Assembly: GCF_900106065.1 (NCBI RefSeq)
Contig: NZ_LT629796.1
Location: forward strand, 1,400,001-1,464,000
DNA: 64,000 bases
Reading direction: 5' to 3'
DNA from: Pseudomonas mandelii
GTDB lineage: Bacteria; Pseudomonadota; Gammaproteobacteria; Pseudomonadales; Pseudomonadaceae
Position numbers and translations under genes: made by a program. The notes beneath the pieces were generated by a model. That model did not search any database. It saw only the letters and a list, made by a program, of their open reading frames with translations, and was not told the DNA's origin. The first letter of the stretch is position 1. Each line of letters begins with the position of its first letter. Below are positions 46,466 through 55,972 of the stretch, one piece after another.

Positions 46466-46735
46466 ATGAAACCGATCCTCCTTTACCTCGCCCTGCTGGC
46501 CCTGCCACTCACCGCCAACGCCCTCGACGGCCCCGCCTCTCCACAACAACAGGAAACCGAAGGCTGGTTGAAATTGCAGATCAGCCACCAGGCCGCCTCA
46601 CACACCCCACAGACCTCAACCGCGACCGAACGAGAGCTGAGCATGCAGCGTTGGCTGAAGAGCTATCAGCATGAGATTCCGATGTTTTTCGATCAGGAGG
46701 AAGGGGGGACAGTGAACGGTGGGGCGGGGGGGTAG
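46466..46735 (+). CDS. DUF3613 protein at the end of the Tad operon
   Basis: This 89-residue protein has a signal peptide (LLYLALLALPLTANA, cut near residue 20) and a short helical, polar mature part ending in a Gly-rich tail. It resembles the DUF3613 family often seen beside Tad genes. Its role is unknown; it starts 10 bp after tadD and belongs to the operon. Confidence 0.8.
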   Translation: MKPILLYLALLALPLTANALDGPASPQQQETEGWLKLQISHQAASHTPQTSTATERELSMQRWLKSYQHEIPMFFDQEEGGTVNGGAGG

Positions 46736-46763
46736 CGTCAGGCTTTCTTGCATCGAATTCATC

Positions 46764-46805
46764 GCCTTCGCGAGCGGTGCAGCGATCCGACGCGCCCGCG
46801 AAGAA
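46764..46805. repeat. REP-like fragment
   Basis: cttcgcgagcggtgcagcgatccgacgcgcccgcgaag contains short facing REP-type arms (cttcgcg / cgcgaag). It lies between the Tad operon end and the decayed DUF6124 gene. Confidence 0.5.
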
Positions 46806-47121
46806 CGATGACGCGGTCTAACCGGTACATCGCTTGCGGCACATCCACATTATCCAGCGCTCGATTCACCGCCAACTCAGCCAGCATGATGACCTGCTGG
46901 ATCGCCACGCCAAGGACTCGCAAGCGTGGGCCAACAGGCTTTCGTTATCGATATCGGGGGCGACGATGAACAGAGTGCTGACCTTGCGGATGACGGAGGG
47001 CAGACGGATTGAGGTAGTGATCCAGCGCGCGGTCGGCGGCTTCGTTGAGCTTTTTGGGATTGAGCGGATCGTAGGAGGAAACGTCTTTGGCTTCCGGGGG
47101 ATTGGGTGTGGCTTTGAACAT
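46800..47121 (-). pseudogene. Frameshifted and internally deleted DUF6124-type gene
   Basis: Read leftwards from the ATG at 47121, one frame gives MFKATPNPPEAKDVSSYDPLNPK and then ALDHYLNPS, the start of a common Pseudomonas DUF6124 protein. The continuation (VSTLFIVAPDIDNESLLAHACESLA) is in another frame, and the final part (VAIQQVIMLAELAVNRALDNVD) in a third. About 20 family residues between SLA and VAIQ are missing. Two frame changes and a deletion mean it is not a working gene. It is unrelated to the pilus genes around it. Confidence 0.8.
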
Positions 47122-47340
47122 GGTGAAACTCCCTGATTAATGGAGCCGTCACAAAGCGCACAAGCCGGCGGATTCTGGCGTAGTCGTAGGCAAAGGAGCA
47201 AGAAACTGTAGCTTTCAGGAAGTAACGCTAAACACTATTAAACACAGCCCTCAAATCCACACACATTCCCCCTGTGGGAGCGAGCCTGCTCGCGATTGCG
47301 GTCCGACATCAGGCATTCACGTCGTCTGATACTCCGCCAT

Positions 47341-47715
47341 CGCTGGCAGGCCAGCTCCCACTGGGTTTGGTGTACATCTGCAAAAAAAATGGTCGGCTGT
47401 CAGGCCGCCATCGCGAGCAGGCTCACTCCTACAATTGAACTAGGTACATCAGCAAATGTTGGGCGGCTGTCAGGCCGCTATCGCTGGCAGGCCAGCTCCC
47501 ACAGGGTTTGGTGTACATCTGCAAAAAAATGGTCGGCTGTCAGGCCGCCATCGCGAGCAGGCTCACTCCTACAATTGAACTAGGTACATCAGCAAATGTT
47601 GGGCGGCTGTCAGGCCGCTATCGCTGGCAGGCCAGCTCCCACTGGGTTTGGTGTACATCTGCAAAAAAATGGTCGGCTGTCAGGCCACCTTCGCGGGCAA
47701 GCCTCGCTCCTACAA
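47341..47715. repeat. 140-bp direct tandem repeat carrying REP halves
   Basis: The unit starts cgctggcaggccagctcccac at 47341, 47482 and 47622, giving units of 141, 140 and about 70 nt (the last is partial and then drifts into another REP, to 47715). The length difference is a homopolymer change (A8 versus A7 near 47381 and 47522). Each unit has two REP-type arms (gccatcgcgagcaggctcactcctaca and gctatcgctggcaggccagctcccac). No spacers vary as in CRISPR. Confidence 0.9.
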
Positions 47716-47740
47716 GAATTCAGCGTACAGCTTTTGATTC

Positions 47741-48128
47741 TCACCACTCATCAGGCCGAGCGTTAGCTCGCCTGCAGCTCTTGATCTTGATCCACCCGCC
47801 CCTTTCGGGAGGCTGAGTGGAGGTGTTCATCCGGGGAGTGGCGCGCAGCGCCGTTCGACGCAGTCGAACACGCTGCATGTAGGTCGTCGCGAAGCAGACC
47901 GGAGGGCAGTGTCCCCGGATGGATACCGGAGCGAAGGAACGCCGAGCCTTAGCGAGGGGCCGGACGCTTGGGGCGAGCGTTTTTTTGCTTACTTTTTTTA
48001 GGCGCTTGTAAAAAAAGTGAGTCGCCGTAAGGGCGAAACCGCCAGCCGCCGTTACCGCAAAAATGGATATGCACACAACCACCAAGAACATGGTCGGCCC
48101 AAAGGCCGCCAAAAGCGACCCACCACAC
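47741..48128. other. Repeat-like intergenic block with a low-quality 123-codon frame
   Basis: The block has a purine-rich pattern (gcgaggggccggacgcttggggcgagcg), an imperfect AT inverted repeat (cttactttttttaggcgcttgtaaaaaaagtgag, 47988-48021) and a leftward frame 48112-47741 whose product looks like translated repeat DNA, not a known family. From memory such sequences recur in Pseudomonas intergenic DNA. I treat it as a repeat element, not as a gene. Confidence 0.5.
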
Positions 48129-48923
48129 TCAGTGAGCCGTAACCCGCTGGCGCATCCCGGAGTTACCGGGCGACAACGCCAACGCCAATTGCGTCCGATT
48201 ATGCATATGCGTCAACCGCAACACCTGCGACACATACAACTTCACCGTGTTCTCGGTAATCCCCAACTCACAGGCAATCTGATAATTGGTCTGCCCCTTC
48301 CCCACCAACCGCGCCACATCCAGCTGCCGGGGCGACAACTGATTGAAAATCGCCGGGATCTCCACCCGATCCACATCACTGACATCAGCCCCGGAAGAAT
48401 CCGCCCCCTGCGGACCACGCCGCACCTTATCCAGATCCTGATACAAATCATCGATCGACTCAGTCAGGTACTGCAGCTTCTGATTCAAATGCCCCAACTG
48501 CAGGTTCTTCTGCCGATCTTGCAACGCCACCTCTTGTCGCTGAACCCCTTCGAGCAACTCATCGAGATCAATCGGCTTCTGGTAATAATCGGCAATCCCT
48601 GCCCGCAAGGCCTTGATCACATCCTGCTTGTCCGCACGCCCAGTCAGCATGATCGCCTCGAAGGCCCGGTGCTTGCCGGACATCCGCTGCAACTCCTTCA
48701 CCAGCTCAATCCCGTCCATGTCAGGCATATGCAAATCACACAGCACCAGGCCGATTTGCAGGTCCTCGCCGTAACGGGAAATGGCTTGCTTGCCCGATTC
48801 ACAGGGAACGCAGCGATAGCCGCTCGCCTCCAGAAACTCGCAAAGTTCTTCAACAATCAACGCCTGATCATCAACCACGAGGACTTTTACTGCCGAGGTG
48901 AATTTGTTCACGCGCCACTCCAT
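48129..48923 (-). CDS. pprB: Response regulator PprB (receiver plus LuxR-type HTH)
   Basis: This 264-residue regulator has a receiver domain (VVDDQALIVEEL near residue 16, phospho-Asp in LVLCDLHMPDMDG near residue 63), a linker coiled coil (residues 120-175) and a LuxR HTH at the C-terminus (LSPRQLDVARLVGKGQTNYQIA near residue 195). PprB of P. aeruginosa activates the Tad pilus and related surface factors; the paired kinase is at 50019. It is the main expected regulator of this locus. Confidence 0.92.
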   Translation of the reverse strand: MEWRVNKFTSAVKVLVVDDQALIVEELCEFLEASGYRCVPCESGKQAISRYGEDLQIGLVLCDLHMPDMDGIELVKELQRMSGKHRAFEAIMLTGRADKQDVIKALRAGIADYYQKPIDLDELLEGVQRQEVALQDRQKNLQLGHLNQKLQYLTESIDDLYQDLDKVRRGPQGADSSGADVSDVDRVEIPAIFNQLSPRQLDVARLVGKGQTNYQIACELGITENTVKLYVSQVLRLTHMHNRTQLALALSPGNSGMRQRVTAH

Positions 48924-49035
48924 GCTCGGTCTACAGCTGACCGTTCCTGTACGAAAGCCACTGGCCGTACGACTATCAATCTGAAAAGTAGACGCACTTT
49001 CCGACTATGTACATAGGGGGGATGGAACAACATGA

Positions 49036-49506
49036 CTAGCGAATCCAAAGCAGGGCCAATGAAAAACCCATCAGCACGAACGGCGCAAATGGCTGCTTTT
49101 TTGACAGCCCAGGGCCTAAATATCGAAGACGCTCCCTAACCCGTTGACTCATATGAGGCCATACTTTTGGCGCGAGCAGCAGCCAGCACACGCTGGCCAG
49201 CGCGGCCCCGACAAAGCTGCCCAGCAGATGCATTCCGTCCGTCGCCAAACCCAAGGCTGTCATTAATTTCACATCCCCGGCGCCCAATCGCCTCAGCGCG
49301 TAACCGGGCAACGTGAAGGCCAGTGCCAGAAAAGCAGCCCAGCCGCCCTGCGCCCCTTCTGCCCCCAGCCAAGTGGTGTCGGTCCATAGCAGAAACGCCA
49401 ACGCCAACACCCCCGCGCCAAGGGTCAACGAGTTGGCAATGTGCTTTTCACGGGCATCCTGCGCTGCGCAAAGCGTCAGCCAGATCAGTAGGACAAAAGT
49501 TTGCAT
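49036..49506 (-). CDS. fppA: Flp prepilin peptidase FppA (TadV type)
   Basis: This 156-residue membrane peptidase is the short type-IVb form without a methyltransferase domain. The two catalytic Asp residues are visible: D in AAQDAREKHIAN near residue 17 and the GxGD box RRLGAGDVK near residue 77. It cuts Flp, TadE and perhaps other pilins after the G in their leaders. It is divergent from tadE. Confidence 0.93.
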   Translation of the reverse strand: MQTFVLLIWLTLCAAQDAREKHIANSLTLGAGVLALAFLLWTDTTWLGAEGAQGGWAAFLALAFTLPGYALRRLGAGDVKLMTALGLATDGMHLLGSFVGAALASVCWLLLAPKVWPHMSQRVRERLRYLGPGLSKKQPFAPFVLMGFSLALLWIR

Positions 49507-49581
49507 TGCGTAAAAAAAGTCCCTTTTGGCTGAATGATTCTATGCTGATATTACGCAGTGACAGTCAGGGTAGACGCAGTC

Positions 49582-50022
49582 ATGAATTCGAGCCTCCCCC
49601 GCCAGCAAAAAGGCGCCGTAGCGATTGAGTTCGCTTTGGTGTTCGTGATTTTTTTCGCTGTGTTTTACGCCATTGTCAGTTACAGCCTGCCGCTGTTGCT
49701 GATGCAGTCGTTCAACCAGTCGACCGCCGAAGCGGTGCGGCGCAGCGTGGCGGTGGACCCGGGCACGCCCGGTTACGCCGCCAACGTCCAAGCCACAGCC
49801 TCAGCCGAACTGACCCGGCAACTGGCGTGGATTCCCGCCGCACTGAACTTCAATGTCGCCACCGATTCGACCATCACCTTCGTCGGCGGCATGCTCAAGG
49901 TCAACATCGATTACCCCACCACCAAACTCAACCAGGTGCTGCCGTTTCTGGTGCTGCCGGGCATCGGCGCGGTGCCTAACCTGCCGACGACCCTCTCGGC
50001 CAGTTCGAGCCTGCAATTTTGA
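49582..50022 (+). CDS. tadE: Tad pilus minor pilin-like protein TadE
   Basis: This 146-residue protein has a short N-terminal prepilin-like leader and a hydrophobic helix QKGAVAIEFALVFVIFFAVF (cleavage at G18 region, with Glu at +5), the TadE/TadG N-terminal signature. The ATG at 49582 is chosen over an earlier GTG because it leaves a normal-length leader. The pprA start overlaps its stop codon. Confidence 0.87.
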   Translation: MNSSLPRQQKGAVAIEFALVFVIFFAVFYAIVSYSLPLLLMQSFNQSTAEAVRRSVAVDPGTPGYAANVQATASAELTRQLAWIPAALNFNVATDSTITFVGGMLKVNIDYPTTKLNQVLPFLVLPGIGAVPNLPTTLSASSSLQF

Positions 50023-52778
50023 ATTCCGGGGAAAAACTCTTCGGGCGTCTGCTCAATCGCCAATCGCCACCACCTCAGGTTGCGCCGGACACCCTGAGCG
50101 TGCCGAGTGTCGGCTTGCAGGTGCACCTGGATGGCGAAGGCCGGGTGCTGCACCTGACCGGCCCATTGCGCCATACGCTCGCCCCGCAACGGCTCTCCAC
50201 ACAGGCACCACCGCTGCTCGATTACCTGATGCCCCACAGCAGCCTGGTCATCGAAGGTATCCCCGCCGACTGGCAAGGCCAAATCCTCGACCTGGACTTT
50301 CACAGCGTCAACGGGCACCCACTGCACTTGCGCGGCTGGGTCCTTCCGCTGGCGGACAACTGGCTGTTGCAGTTGCTGGACATCAGCGATGTGTTGGTTG
50401 AACGTCGGCAATCGTGCCGCCGCGAACAGAACCAGCTTCTCGCGGCCAGGATCAGCGAACAGTTGCGCCTGTGCAGCCTCACCCGTCTGCCCGATGTGTT
50501 GCAGGAGCAGCTTCAGGTATTGGCTCAGCGCTTTCACATTCCGTGCATTGCGGTGGCGCTGCTTGATGAGCAGGAACAGGGCTGGCAAATCCATCAGTAT
50601 TACGCGGCCTTCGATGCACCGATGCTGTGGCAGAACGGACAGCGCCTGGGTTCCGGGCTCGACAGCCTGAACGGTTCTTTCCCGCAACACCTGACACGTG
50701 GCGAGCACCCGCGTTTGCAAGAAACCTTCGGGCATGCCGAAGGACTTGCGGTGCCCTATTACGATGCTCACGGCGTGGCCACCTGGTTACTCTGCGGTTT
50801 TTACACCGCGCAGCAGCGGGCGCCCGAATTGAACGATGGCGACTGGTTGCAGCTCACCGCCGCCCTCGCCAGCCCCCTGCTGGAACGCTTGCGCGAGCAT
50901 CGGCATCATTTGCAGCTGGAGCGCCTGGCGTCGCTGCAAGCGCTACTCGGCACCGGTTGGTGGGAAGTGTTCAGCGACAGCGCCGAAATGCAACTGGCCC
51001 CTTCGCTGGCCAGCTCGCTGAACCTGGCGAGCCCCCGCCTGACGCTCGGCGAATGGCTCGATCACGTGCACCCTGCCGACCGCGAAGAACTGCGCAGCCG
51101 CCTTCACGCCCTGGAGGACGCCGGCACCCCGTTGCTGCTCTGCGTGCGCTGGCACTGTGAGCAAGCGCCCGTCTGGTATCGGCTGCAAGGCCAGGCCATT
51201 GGCATGGGTAAAAACCGCCGACTGGTGGGCTTCATGCTCGACATCAGCGACATCAAAAACCAGGAACAGAACGCCGCCACCGCCCATGCCCGACTGGACA
51301 ACCTGATCGCCAGCTCGCCGGCCGTGATTTACGTGCAGCGCTATGTTGAAGGCGCGCTCTTGCCGACGTTTTTCAGCGCCAGCCTGCTGCCGTTGCTCAG
51401 CCTGACACTCGCCGATTGCACCGCAGGAGCCTTGATAGAAAGGGTGCATCCAGAAGACCGCGAGCACTATTTCGAGCGCACCCGACGGCTGCTGCGTGAA
51501 GGCACGGTGCGCGCCCGTTACCGGTTGCGCGACAGCCACGGCGAGTACCACTGGCTGCTTGACGAAGCCAAGGTGTTGCGCGACGACCTCGGCCTGCCGG
51601 TGGAAGCTGTCGGCTTGTGGCTGGACGTCACCGAAGCGACCCTCGCCACCGAACAGGTGAAACAGAGTGAAGAGCGCTATCGAATCCTGGTGGAGGACTC
51701 CCCGGCGATGATCTGCCGCTATCGCCCGGACCTGACCCTGACCTTCGGCAACCGGCCGTTGGCGACGTATCTGGAATGTCAGCCCGATCAACTGCCCGGC
51801 GTGAACCTGGGCCACTGGATGTCGGACGATCAGCGCCAGGCATTCGTGCTGCGACTCAGCCAACTGACGCCGCAAGCCCCGGTCAGTACCGCTGAAATCT
51901 ATCTGCAACTGCCGGGGCGGGAACACGCCTGGTGGGTCTGGTCGGACCGCGGCGTGTTCGACGCCGAGGGTCGCTTGCTGGAAGTGCAGGCAGTCGGCCG
52001 CGACAACACCGAAGTCCGCCGCTCGCAGCAGCAACTCACCCAGAGCGCGAAAATGGCCACCCTCGGCGAAATGGCCACGGGACTCGCTCACGAAATCAAT
52101 CAGCCGCTGAACGTGATGCGCATGGCCATCGTCAATGTGCTCAAGCGCTTGAACAATGGCGACGTGCAGATCGATTACTTGAAAGACAAGCTCAACCGCA
52201 TCGATTCACAGGTCCAGCGCGCCGCACGGGTGGTTGATCATATGCGCGTGTTTGGCCGTCGCTCGGACATCGAGCAGCAACCGTTCAACCCGGCCGACGC
52301 GATCGAAGGCACGCTGTCGCTGCTCGCCGAAGGCATGCGCGGCAAAGGGGTTGAATTGCGCATCGGCGAGATTGGTTTTGCCGTGCAGGTCCGCGGCTTT
52401 ATCGACCAGCTGGAGCAAGTGCTGATCAACCTGATGGTCAACGCCCGGGATGCGCTGCTGAGCAAACGCGAAGCCGACCGTGAGTTCAATCCGTGGATTG
52501 CGCTATACGCCGAACGGGATGAGCGATGCGTGCGGATATGGGTCGAGGACAACGGTGGCGGGATAGATCCTCGGTTGATGGAGAAGATTTTCGAGCCGTT
52601 TTTCACCACTAAACCGGTGGGCATCGGCACCGGGCTGGGGTTGTCGGTGAGTTACGGCATCATCGAGAACATGGAGGGGCGGCTGAGTGTGCGTAACTCG
52701 GTGCAGGGTGCGCTGTTTTGCATTGAGTTGCCGGTGGTCCCGGTGGATCAGATCACCAGCGCCGGCCGCCCGGAGTAA
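50019..52778 (+). CDS. pprA: Sensor histidine kinase PprA
   Basis: This 919-residue kinase has an N-terminal region with PAS/GAF-like folds, further PAS domains ([15 protein letters not shown] region near residue 510) and the HisKA H-box [19 protein letters not shown] with the phospho-His near residue 694. An HATPase domain follows from about residue 800 ([10 protein letters not shown], then [21 protein letters not shown]). The start is TTG at 50019, overlapping the tadE TGA (TTGA), because the first ATG (residue ~71) would cut the first domain. It pairs with PprB. The 3' end overlaps tadG by 31 bp. Confidence 0.9.
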   Translation: MNSGEKLFGRLLNRQSPPPQVAPDTLSVPSVGLQVHLDGEGRVLHLTGPLRHTLAPQRLSTQAPPLLDYLMPHSSLVIEGIPADWQGQILDLDFHSVNGHPLHLRGWVLPLADNWLLQLLDISDVLVERRQSCRREQNQLLAARISEQLRLCSLTRLPDVLQEQLQVLAQRFHIPCIAVALLDEQEQGWQIHQYYAAFDAPMLWQNGQRLGSGLDSLNGSFPQHLTRGEHPRLQETFGHAEGLAVPYYDAHGVATWLLCGFYTAQQRAPELNDGDWLQLTAALASPLLERLREHRHHLQLERLASLQALLGTGWWEVFSDSAEMQLAPSLASSLNLASPRLTLGEWLDHVHPADREELRSRLHALEDAGTPLLLCVRWHCEQAPVWYRLQGQAIGMGKNRRLVGFMLDISDIKNQEQNAATAHARLDNLIASSPAVIYVQRYVEGALLPTFFSASLLPLLSLTLADCTAGALIERVHPEDREHYFERTRRLLREGTVRARYRLRDSHGEYHWLLDEAKVLRDDLGLPVEAVGLWLDVTEATLATEQVKQSEERYRILVEDSPAMICRYRPDLTLTFGNRPLATYLECQPDQLPGVNLGHWMSDDQRQAFVLRLSQLTPQAPVSTAEIYLQLPGREHAWWVWSDRGVFDAEGRLLEVQAVGRDNTEVRRSQQQLTQSAKMATLGEMATGLAHEINQPLNVMRMAIVNVLKRLNNGDVQIDYLKDKLNRIDSQVQRAARVVDHMRVFGRRSDIEQQPFNPADAIEGTLSLLAEGMRGKGVELRIGEIGFAVQVRGFIDQLEQVLINLMVNARDALLSKREADREFNPWIALYAERDERCVRIWVEDNGGGIDPRLMEKIFEPFFTTKPVGIGTGLGLSVSYGIIENMEGRLSVRNSVQGALFCIELPVVPVDQITSAGRPE

Positions 52779-54592
52779 CAACTGAGGTTGGCACCGACCT
52801 GGATTTTCCCGACCTCGATTCCCAGGGTTTTCAAAAGCGTGTCGAGCAGGTTATCCAGCAGCGGACCGAGGATTGATTCAAGTGTCGTCTTCAGCAACAA
52901 CATCACGCCATTGAGCAGTGTTTTCAATAATTCGAACGTCGCGGCCAACAGGAAGTTAGGCGTGAATGACGGCGCGTGGACGATCAGGTTCACGTCATTG
53001 ACGGTTTGCGACAATCCGGAAACCGCGTTGGTAGCGGTCAAGGTGTATGGCGGATCCGACGGGGGCAAACCCACTTTCGGCGGGTTGATGAACGTCGAGG
53101 TGGCATTGGCCGGCAGCACGGGACTGTAAATTTGCAGCTCAGCGCCACCGCCGGAAAAGGGTACACCCGCCTTGCGGATATCGAGCAGGGTGACCGGCGT
53201 GACCGTCAGGGGCACGGACGATGAATCCCAGTCCGCATTGACCCTTCCAACGCGCAATTCAGCCACGGTGGTCGTGGTGTTCACGGTCAGGCTTTTATTG
53301 ATTTCGCTGGGGCAGGTGTAATCGGTGACGTAACTGTTGCCGCCACCGGCTTCCAGGCTGACGTCCAGGTTGGGGCTGGGCAACACGTACAAGTCGAGCC
53401 CGAGCAACCCGGTGACCACGGACAAAGTCCCCGTCACCGCGCCAAGCAGACCGGTGACCAATGACAAATCCAATGTCACCAGCACCCGGACTTGAGCGGT
53501 GCGCACATAGATTCGATTGGCGCCCAAGGGCGCCATTTTTGCCAGTGCGGGATTGCCCACCGCCGACCACTGCGGAGGTTCGATGACTTTGATCTTTGCG
53601 CTGGCCCCGACTCCAAGCCCCAGCAGATTCACGGGAATGGTGCCTGCCACGGCGCTCTTGCTGTTGCCGAGTTCGATAAAGGCCTGCACCAATTGAAGCG
53701 CGTTCACGTTGGCGTTCAGGCCGGCAGACGTGGTGCCTGCCTGCAGTTTCAACAGGTCCCCCAAATGCACTTTGAGCGGGCTGACGACCGCGATGGCCAA
53801 GCTGTCGAAACCGGCCTGCACGTCCGCCGTCGCCCCATTGAGTCGCGCCACCGTGGCAGCAGCCTGAAGTAACTGGCCCACGGTGGCATCAGCACCGAGC
53901 AGCCCCGTGTAATCGCCTGCCGTGACCTGCAGGTCAATGGCCAACTGGTCCATGTATTTAAGCAAGTTGATGTCGGCGCCCAACAGCCCGTTCCAACTCG
54001 CGAGAGGGAGGTTGATGGACGCTCCCGCGAGCGCGGAAAGGAAGCCGTTCAACAAATTGACGTCGACCAGGGTGCTGCGAATGGTCAGTTGGGCGACCGG
54101 CGGCCCCGGCAGCCCGACCACCGCAGTGGCGCTGAGGGTGATGGTCGAGTTGGCGGGTGCGCCCCCGAACATTGCGCCGATTCCACCGACGAGACTTTGC
54201 GGCACCCCATGGCTGGCGATCACGCGGATGGCTTCGCTTTTGCTCGGGTCAACGCCGAAAACCCGAAGGTTGTTGGCGCCGACGGTCAGCGCACCACAGG
54301 CAACGGCCAGTGTGCGATCCGCACCGGGCACGGTGAAATTATTGCGTTGGGCGCTGGCAGTGGCGTAGATGAGCGCGGTTGTACCGACGCCGCAGTCACC
54401 GCCACGGGTGGCGGCTTCGAGCGCGGCCATGTCAGCGACGCGCTGCAGGTTGCGCTTTTCCAGGTAGAGCCGACCGCTGTCGATCACCACCAGCAGGAAC
54501 ACCAGCGCCAATGCGAATGTCAGCGCCGCCATCAAGCCTATCGCCCCCCGTTGCCGGGACGGGCCGCAAAATTGCAAGCGTGGAGACATCAT
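52748..54592 (-). CDS. tadG: Tad pilus protein TadG
   Basis: This 614-residue protein begins with the TadG N-terminal helix (RGAIGLMAALTFALALVFLLVV near residue 15, without the Glu of true pilins) followed by a long beta-rich, mostly Ala/Leu/Val-poor-in-Cys exposed region. The mature protein likely sits in the inner membrane with most of it periplasmic. It is convergent with pprA (31-bp overlap at the 3' ends). The C-terminal region beyond residue 150 is variable in the family. Confidence 0.87.
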   Translation of the reverse strand: MMSPRLQFCGPSRQRGAIGLMAALTFALALVFLLVVIDSGRLYLEKRNLQRVADMAALEAATRGGDCGVGTTALIYATASAQRNNFTVPGADRTLAVACGALTVGANNLRVFGVDPSKSEAIRVIASHGVPQSLVGGIGAMFGGAPANSTITLSATAVVGLPGPPVAQLTIRSTLVDVNLLNGFLSALAGASINLPLASWNGLLGADINLLKYMDQLAIDLQVTAGDYTGLLGADATVGQLLQAAATVARLNGATADVQAGFDSLAIAVVSPLKVHLGDLLKLQAGTTSAGLNANVNALQLVQAFIELGNSKSAVAGTIPVNLLGLGVGASAKIKVIEPPQWSAVGNPALAKMAPLGANRIYVRTAQVRVLVTLDLSLVTGLLGAVTGTLSVVTGLLGLDLYVLPSPNLDVSLEAGGGNSYVTDYTCPSEINKSLTVNTTTTVAELRVGRVNADWDSSSVPLTVTPVTLLDIRKAGVPFSGGGAELQIYSPVLPANATSTFINPPKVGLPPSDPPYTLTATNAVSGLSQTVNDVNLIVHAPSFTPNFLLAATFELLKTLLNGVMLLLKTTLESILGPLLDNLLDTLLKTLGIEVGKIQVGANLSCYSGRPALVI

Positions 54593-54730
54593 GCACTCCT
54601 TTGCCGGTGAACCGTCGTGGGGTTACCTCCATGGAAAAACAGTGTAGACAACGCTGGGCAAGGCTGCTGGCAACAAGCCACCCCACAACCGTTTGTGAGA
54701 GTGGGCTTGTGTTTCAGGCTGGGTGGATGG

Positions 54731-55288
54731 TCAGTGCGGTGGATAGTTGGCGAGGATTCGTGCGACGGTTTCGCGTATCGCATTGCTGCGATCAGCGGGG
54801 TTCGTCGTGCGGCTGAGCAGTTGCTCATCGCTGCCACGCCACACTAGTTTGCCGTCCTTGCCATCGAGCAAATCGATCTGGATGGTCGCCACCTTGTAAC
54901 TGACGCTGCGGGTTTCGTTGTACATCGGCGCGCCCCAGTAGCCATTCCATGGATTCCCCCAACCGCCGCCATAGTTGGTGGTCACCTGTTGCTGGCGTTC
55001 TTCGACGATCAGGTAAGTCTGGACGTCCAAATTACCCTTGCTGCCAGCGGCGGCCGGGCGCAGGCCACGCTGATCCAGTTGATCGGCCACCGATTGACGA
55101 ATGCGCTGTTCGGTCAGGTCGCTCTTGATCCGTGGGTCGTCGGGGCGATATTGCAGTGCAGGTTCTTTCCAGCTCCAGGTGCGATAGGCGGCGAAGTCGC
55201 GGCTGGCATCGAAGTCATTATTGACCTGGTTGGCGGCGCAGGCACTGAGCAGCGCGGCCACAGCCAGTAAAGCGAAACGACGGATCAT
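54731..55288 (-). CDS. DUF4136 lipoprotein, copy 1
   Basis: This 185-residue lipoprotein has a signal peptide with lipobox LLSAC (Cys near residue 17), then a DUF4136 domain with FDASRDFAAYRTWSW near residue 25 and a C-terminal beta part. The family has a lipid-binding-like fold with unknown function. The second copy lies directly upstream in the same direction (54 bp apart) and resembles it closely. The ATG at 55288 fits the signal peptide. Confidence 0.85.
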   Translation of the reverse strand: MIRRFALLAVAALLSACAANQVNNDFDASRDFAAYRTWSWKEPALQYRPDDPRIKSDLTEQRIRQSVADQLDQRGLRPAAAGSKGNLDVQTYLIVEERQQQVTTNYGGGWGNPWNGYWGAPMYNETRSVSYKVATIQIDLLDGKDGKLVWRGSDEQLLSRTTNPADRSNAIRETVARILANYPPH

Positions 55289-55342
55289 GATGGTTCTCCG
55301 GTTGAAGACATGAACCTGTGAACGCCCTCTCAACGTGAGAAG

Positions 55343-55960
55343 TTAACTGGGAGGATACGCCGACATGGCCTTTTCCACAGCCTCACGTATCGCATCGCCA
55401 CGCTCACTCTGACTGCCCCGACTGCCGGTTTCGGCGCTGGCACTCCACACTGGCTGGCCTGTGCCCGCATCGAACAGATCCACTCGCACCACCACGACCT
55501 GTTCCTGATACGTGCGCACGATCGGCACCGTGTTGTACATGCCATAACCGGTGCCGTAGCGGTTGTAGCCGCCATAACCACCGCCGTAATAACCGTAGTC
55601 GTCCCGAACCTGGCGCAACCGGGTTTCCAGGTGCAGATCGGCGCTGACAAACAGGTCGGCCGGGCGGGTGTTGTCGTGCAGCGGACGCAGGCCGCGCTGA
55701 TCGAGGGCGTTGCTGACCGCTTCGGCGACCTGGGCCGAGTCTGCCCAGGCGCTGCCCGGTGGCAGCTGCCCGTTGAGCCAGGCCCAGCTGCGGTAACGCC
55801 CATAGTCACGCGGCGGTGCCGGGTAGGCGCTGCGGTCGAAGGTGTTGGCCGCCTGAGGCGGTGCCGGCGGCAAGGGCTTGGAGGTCGCCACATAGGGATT
55901 GCTGCCCTGGCAGGCCGCCAACCCGAGACAGATCACCAGTAACCCTGAACGACTTTTCAT
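55343..55960 (-). CDS. DUF4136 lipoprotein, copy 2
   Basis: This 205-residue lipoprotein has a lipobox at CLGLAAC (Cys near residue 17), a Pro-rich region (residues 24-45) and the DUF4136 core with [20 protein letters not shown] near residue 44. Same direction and operon-like spacing to copy 1, so the pair probably arose by duplication. Function is unknown. Confidence 0.83.
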   Translation of the reverse strand: MKSRSGLLVICLGLAACQGSNPYVATSKPLPPAPPQAANTFDRSAYPAPPRDYGRYRSWAWLNGQLPPGSAWADSAQVAEAVSNALDQRGLRPLHDNTRPADLFVSADLHLETRLRQVRDDYGYYGGGYGGYNRYGTGYGMYNTVPIVRTYQEQVVVVRVDLFDAGTGQPVWSASAETGSRGSQSERGDAIREAVEKAMSAYPPS

Positions 55961-55972
55961 GTTTCGCTCCGA

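Noticed and set aside
47341..47715. CRISPR array
   Set aside because: The repeats are 140 bp direct units without unique spacers and with REP arms; no cas genes are present.
47741..48112. 123-residue protein-coding gene on the reverse strand
   Set aside because: The product looks like translated repeat DNA, without homologous domain or ribosome-binding site.
48063..49016. 317-codon rightward frame over pprB
   Set aside because: It is an opposite-strand frame of the PprB gene, with a composition pattern of a shadow and no family sequence.
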